Source: UBA5951 sp012269555 (GTDB taxonomy: Bacteria > Pseudomonadota > Alphaproteobacteria > Puniceispirillales > Puniceispirillaceae). From it: 10,396 nucleotides of DNA. A model generated the notes under the pieces. The model searched no databases. It saw only the letters and a list, made by a program, of their open reading frames with translations, and had not been told where the DNA came from. Positions 7,243 to 10,396 of this stretch are shown one piece after another (position 1 is the stretch's first letter; each line of letters opens with the position of its first letter). The position numbers and the translations under genes are program-made. The stretch is taken from the NCBI GenBank assembly GCA_038147755.1, contig JAYQTS010000019.1:1-10396 (forward strand), written 5' to 3'.

Positions 7243-9069
7243 ATGTCAGACTTACATCCAAAGATAGTAGAGGTATTAGAGCGCATTAAATTAAGAAGCA
7301 AAAATAGCAGAACCGCCTATCTGGCTGCCATTGATGAAATGGATAAGGACAAAGACCAAGATAGAGCCGTTGTTTCTTGCTCAAACATTGCTCACGCTGG
7401 TGCCGCTGCAGGTGTTGACCAAGAAGATTTTCTTACCAGCAATAAGCCCAATATTGGAATTGTCACCTCTTATAATGATATGCTTTCAGCTCATCAGCCA
7501 TTTGAGACATTTCCAGCCATAATAAAAGCTGCCGCAAGAACAGTTGAAGCAACGGCACAAGTTGCTGGTGGGGTTCCAGCTATGTGTGATGGGGTGACCC
7601 AAGGACGCCCTGGTATGGAACTTTCATTACTTTCAAGAGACGTAATTGCGATGTCTACTGCTGTTAGCTTAAGCCACGGGGTTTACGATGCTGCTTTATG
7701 TCTAGGGGTTTGTGATAAAATTGTGCCAGGTTTGGTTATTGGCGCCTTATCTTTTGGTCATTTGCCCTGTGTTTTTGTACCCGCAGGACCAATGAGTTCA
7801 GGACTCCCAAATGATGAAAAAGCAGCTGTAAGAAAAGCTTTTGCTAAAGGTGAAGCAGACCGAGATGCTCTACTAAAAGCTGAATCTAGTGCTTATCATG
7901 GAGCTGGAACCTGTACATTTTATGGCACAGCAAATTCAAACCAGATGTTAATGGAGATTATGGGTCTGCATCTGCCAGGTGCTGCCTTTCTTCACCCACA
8001 TAGCGATATTCGACATGCCTTAACTGTGGCATCAACTGAACAGGCTGTCCTTATTAACAGAAAATCTAATGACTATCGACCAATTGGAAAAATATTGGAT
8101 GAGCGAAGCTTTGTTAATGCTATTATTGGTCTTCACGCCACTGGAGGATCTACAAATCATACTCTGCATTTGCCAGCAATGGCCGCTGCAGCTGGCATTA
8201 AACTAACCTGGGAAGATTTTTCTGACTTATCTAATATTATCCCATTATTAACTCGTATATATCCTAATGGAAGCGCTGATGTTAACCAATTTCATGCTGC
8301 TGGAGGATTAAGTTTTGTCATAAAGGAATTACTTGAAAATGGACTACTTGATGGCAGTGCTGCATCTGTCTGGGGAAAAACTATTAAAGATTATGCATCT
8401 GAACCTATTCTCAAAGATGGTAAACTTGAGTGGCGCGCTGCCCCCCCGAATTCTTCTGATTTAAGTATTTTGAGACCGATAAATAAACCACATCAGCCTA
8501 ATGGCGGATTAAAAATGTTATCAGGCAACCTTGGTAAAGCAGTTATAAAAATATCAGCCGTTTCTGAAAATAATAGGGTGATAACTGCTCCAGCTCAGGT
8601 TTTTTCAAACGAAGCAGCTGTAAAAATTGCTTACAATAATGGCGAGCTAAATAAAAATGTTGTGGTAGTTGTTCTTGCACAGGGTCCGCAAGCTAATGGA
8701 ATGCCCGAATTACATAGTCTTACGCCAATTCTTTCTAACCTACAAGACAAGGGATTTAAGGTTGCTCTTGTTACAGATGGAAGAATGTCAGGAGCATCTG
8801 GAAAAATTCCTGCTGCAATTCATGTATTTCCCGAAGCAGTCAATGGTGGTAATATTGGTCGCATTAAAAATGGTGACATTATTACTCTAGATGCAACTTC
8901 GGGAAAGCTTGAAGTTAAAGAAGAAATTTCAAGCAGAGCTCCGTTCTCAACAGCCTCCAAGGCCAATCCAAACAGTTTTGGAAGATCGCTTTTTGCACAG
9001 TTGAGAAGCCAAGCTGCTAATGCCGAAGCTGGGGGTGGAATTAGTATTAATTTAGGACAGAATAAATGA
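7243..9069 (+). CDS. edd: Phosphogluconate dehydratase
   Basis: Dehydrates 6-phosphogluconate to 2-keto-3-deoxy-6-phosphogluconate (KDPG), the first committed ED step. It is an iron-sulfur enzyme of the IlvD/Edd family. The frame is intact at 608 residues, close to the 603 of E. coli Edd, and resembles it throughout. Candidate cluster ligands are Cys157 in LGVCDKIVPG and Cys224 in GAGTCTFYGTANSNQ, with a third conserved cysteine (Cys115) in AMCDGVTQGRPGMELSLLSR. Other landmarks are LHATGGSTNHTLHLPAMA, DLSNIIPLLTRIYPNG and, in the C-terminal domain, QGPQANGMPELH and LVTDGRMSGASGK. The last motif, with GTANSNQ and the 6-phosphogluconate-type context, separates it from dihydroxyacid dehydratase IlvD. 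The start at 7243 is 2 bases after the pgl stop. The TGA stop overlaps the eda start. Confidence 0.97.
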   Translation: MSDLHPKIVEVLERIKLRSKNSRTAYLAAIDEMDKDKDQDRAVVSCSNIAHAGAAAGVDQEDFLTSNKPNIGIVTSYNDMLSAHQPFETFPAIIKAAARTVEATAQVAGGVPAMCDGVTQGRPGMELSLLSRDVIAMSTAVSLSHGVYDAALCLGVCDKIVPGLVIGALSFGHLPCVFVPAGPMSSGLPNDEKAAVRKAFAKGEADRDALLKAESSAYHGAGTCTFYGTANSNQMLMEIMGLHLPGAAFLHPHSDIRHALTVASTEQAVLINRKSNDYRPIGKILDERSFVNAIIGLHATGGSTNHTLHLPAMAAAAGIKLTWEDFSDLSNIIPLLTRIYPNGSADVNQFHAAGGLSFVIKELLENGLLDGSAASVWGKTIKDYASEPILKDGKLEWRAAPPNSSDLSILRPINKPHQPNGGLKMLSGNLGKAVIKISAVSENNRVITAPAQVFSNEAAVKIAYNNGELNKNVVVVVLAQGPQANGMPELHSLTPILSNLQDKGFKVALVTDGRMSGASGKIPAAIHVFPEAVNGGNIGRIKNGDIITLDATSGKLEVKEEISSRAPFSTASKANPNSFGRSLFAQLRSQAANAEAGGGISINLGQNK

Positions 9070-9689
9070 GTATTTCAAAAATTTTATCATTAGGTCCAGT
9101 TATGCCTGTAATTGTAATAGAACAGGCTAATCACGCAATTCCATTAGGCGAGGCATTATTAACTGGAGGAATAAAAACAATTGAAATTACTTTACGAACA
9201 TCAGCAGCACTTAATGCTATAGAACAATTGGCAAAACATTTGCCTGAAATTTATGTTGGAGCTGGCACCATTCTTACCAAAGAAAACGCTACACAAGCGA
9301 AAAATTCTGGCGCCAAATTTTGTGTAAGCCCTGGAACTACGTCTTCCATTATTGATGCCTGTAATGAATGTAATATATCTTTATTACCTGGCGCCAGCAC
9401 AGTCTCCGAAATGCTGACATTAAGTGAGGCAGGGTTTTCAGAAATAAAATTTTTTCCAGCATCTGCAGCCGGTGGAATACCATTTATAAAGTCACTGCTT
9501 AGTCCACTACCAAATTTGAAATTTTGCCCGACTGGAGGCATATCTTATGAGACAGCTTCAGAATGGCTATCGTTAGTAAATGTGAGTTGTGTGGGTGGAA
9601 GTTGGATAGCACCTGCAAAAGATATAAATGATCAAAACTTCTCAGAAATAACCGCCCGAGCAAAACAGGTAACTAAATTAGTAAATTAA
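9066..9689 (+). CDS. eda: 2-keto-3-deoxy-6-phosphogluconate (KDPG) aldolase
   Basis: Class I aldolase that cleaves KDPG to pyruvate and glyceraldehyde-3-phosphate, closing the ED pathway. The intact 207-residue TIM barrel shows all key sites: MPVIVIE near the N-terminus, EITLRT with Glu40 (acid/base) and Arg44, VGAGTIL (64-70), CVSPGTT (86-92), LLPGASTVSE, the Schiff-base Lys128 in EIKFFPAS, CPTGGIS (154-160) and VGGSWIAP (177-183, phosphate-binding loop). Typical family length is about 205-215 residues. The ATG at 9066 overlaps the edd stop as ATGA. TTTAGGA (9051-9057) gives a good ribosome binding site 8 bases upstream. pgi begins 4 bases after the stop. Confidence 0.97.
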   Translation: MSISKILSLGPVMPVIVIEQANHAIPLGEALLTGGIKTIEITLRTSAALNAIEQLAKHLPEIYVGAGTILTKENATQAKNSGAKFCVSPGTTSSIIDACNECNISLLPGASTVSEMLTLSEAGFSEIKFFPASAAGGIPFIKSLLSPLPNLKFCPTGGISYETASEWLSLVNVSCVGGSWIAPAKDINDQNFSEITARAKQVTKLVN

Positions 9690-9693
9690 TAAT

Positions 9694-10396
9694 ATGCAGC
9701 TTACCGATAATCCATATTTCAAAATACTTATTAAAGAAGCTAAGAAATTAGTTCTGTATCTCTAAACGATTTGATGAATCAAAAATCGAGTAGATGATTT
9801 TTGTTTTTCATTGGACCCTTTATGGGTAGATATGACCCGTCAATTCATCACACCTACAATCTTTGATAATTTAATCAAACTTGCAGAGGCTTCAGGAATT
9901 GAAGAAAAGTTTTCTAAGCTTGCAAACGGTGAACCAATTAATAAAACGGAAAATAGACCGGTACTTCACACAAAATTGCGCCAAAAAGAACGCTACAAAT
10001 CTGCAGAATGGCAAAAACTTACTTCGTTTTGTGAGCAGGTCCGCTCAAATAAAAACATCCGTACAATTGTAAATATAGGTATTGGTGGATCAGACCTCGG
10101 ACCTTCGATGGTTACAAGCGCTCTAAAACCTTTTCAAGGGAATCAAAATATCAGATTTGTATCAAATGTTGACCCAGCCGACTTGAATGATAATTTATTG
10201 GATTGCGACCCTAAGAGAACCTTTTTTTTCGTAACTTCTAAAACATTCACAACAGCAGAAACATTACAAAATGCTTCACTAGCAAGAAGCTGGTTAAAGC
10301 ATGCAAATGTTACCCCATTTAATCAGATGGCGGCAATTACAGCTGCCCCGCAAAAAGCTATAGACTGGGGTATATCAAAGGAAAAAATATTTGATT
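9694..10396 (+). CDS. pgi: Glucose-6-phosphate isomerase, 3' end outside window, compensating frameshift pair near the N-terminus
   Basis: Interconverts glucose-6-phosphate and fructose-6-phosphate, feeding or cycling carbon to the upstream zwf. From 9790 to the edge one frame reads VDDFCFSLDPLWVDMTRQF ... ENRPVLHTKLR ... NIGIGGSDLGPSMV ... FVSNVDPADL ... TSKTFTTAETLQNA, the standard N-terminal SIS half of Pgi. The same frame begins at ATG 9694 (MQLTDNPYFKILIKEAKKLV) but meets TAA at 9763. Adding one T at 9752-9753 and removing one A from the A5 run 9781-9785 gives KKLVSVSLNDLMNQNRVDDFCFSL, matching the usual 'L.dLF..d..R...FS' pattern. The ATG at 9829 (residue M of DMTRQF) is therefore internal, not the start. 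Active-site residues of the C-terminal half lie beyond the window. It follows eda by 4 bases, so it is in the same operon. Confidence 0.92.

Noticed and set aside
5141..10396. Real pseudogenisation of the ED operon
   Set aside because: All catalytic motifs remain intact on both sides of each break, edd and eda are undamaged, and the breaks are single-base changes mainly in homopolymers.

Overview
The window is AT-rich DNA from what looks like an alphaproteobacterium, probably a free-living marine one. That assignment is an inference from three things: a DctP-type TRAP binding protein, an alphaproteobacterial-looking glucose-6-phosphate dehydrogenase, and a complete Entner-Doudoroff (ED) gene run with no gnd. 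No rRNA, tRNA, CRISPR array or insertion sequence was seen.

Layout. (1) Bases 1-942 (+) hold the 3' part of a TRAP transporter solute-binding protein, followed by a strong, symmetrical intrinsic terminator at 960-992. (2) Bases 1054-1299 (+) encode a small two-helix DUF2798 membrane protein. (3) Bases 1305-4858 (-) hold four genes read leftwards, in the order EamA-type exporter, quinone oxidoreductase, YfcG-like glutathione transferase, cyclase-family hydrolase. (4) Bases 4859-5140 are a divergent intergenic region. (5) From 5141 to the right edge (+) lies a tight carbon-metabolism operon, zwf-pgl-edd-eda-pgi, with pgi cut by the window end. zwf/pgl and edd/eda overlap by ATGA, and the pgl/edd and eda/pgi gaps are 2 and 4 bases.

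Function. The right half is a glucose-catabolic operon. Pgi interconverts fructose-6-P and glucose-6-P, Zwf oxidises glucose-6-P, Pgl opens the lactone, Edd dehydrates 6-phosphogluconate to KDPG, and Eda cleaves KDPG to pyruvate and glyceraldehyde-3-P. The left half looks like an uptake, redox and detoxification neighbourhood whose substrate cannot be read from sequence.

The most important caution is that six genes carry apparent frame disruptions: cyclase (1), qor (1), eamA (at least 3), zwf (1), pgl (a compensating pair or two in-frame TGA codons) and pgi (a compensating pair). Most sit in short homopolymers, and conserved protein sequence resumes in another frame right after each one. This pattern fits consensus errors (single-base indels) much better than gene decay. 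With single-base corrections the genes regain normal family lengths. I found no convincing undescribed system here; the useful new information is the reconstruction of the true gene ends and starts.
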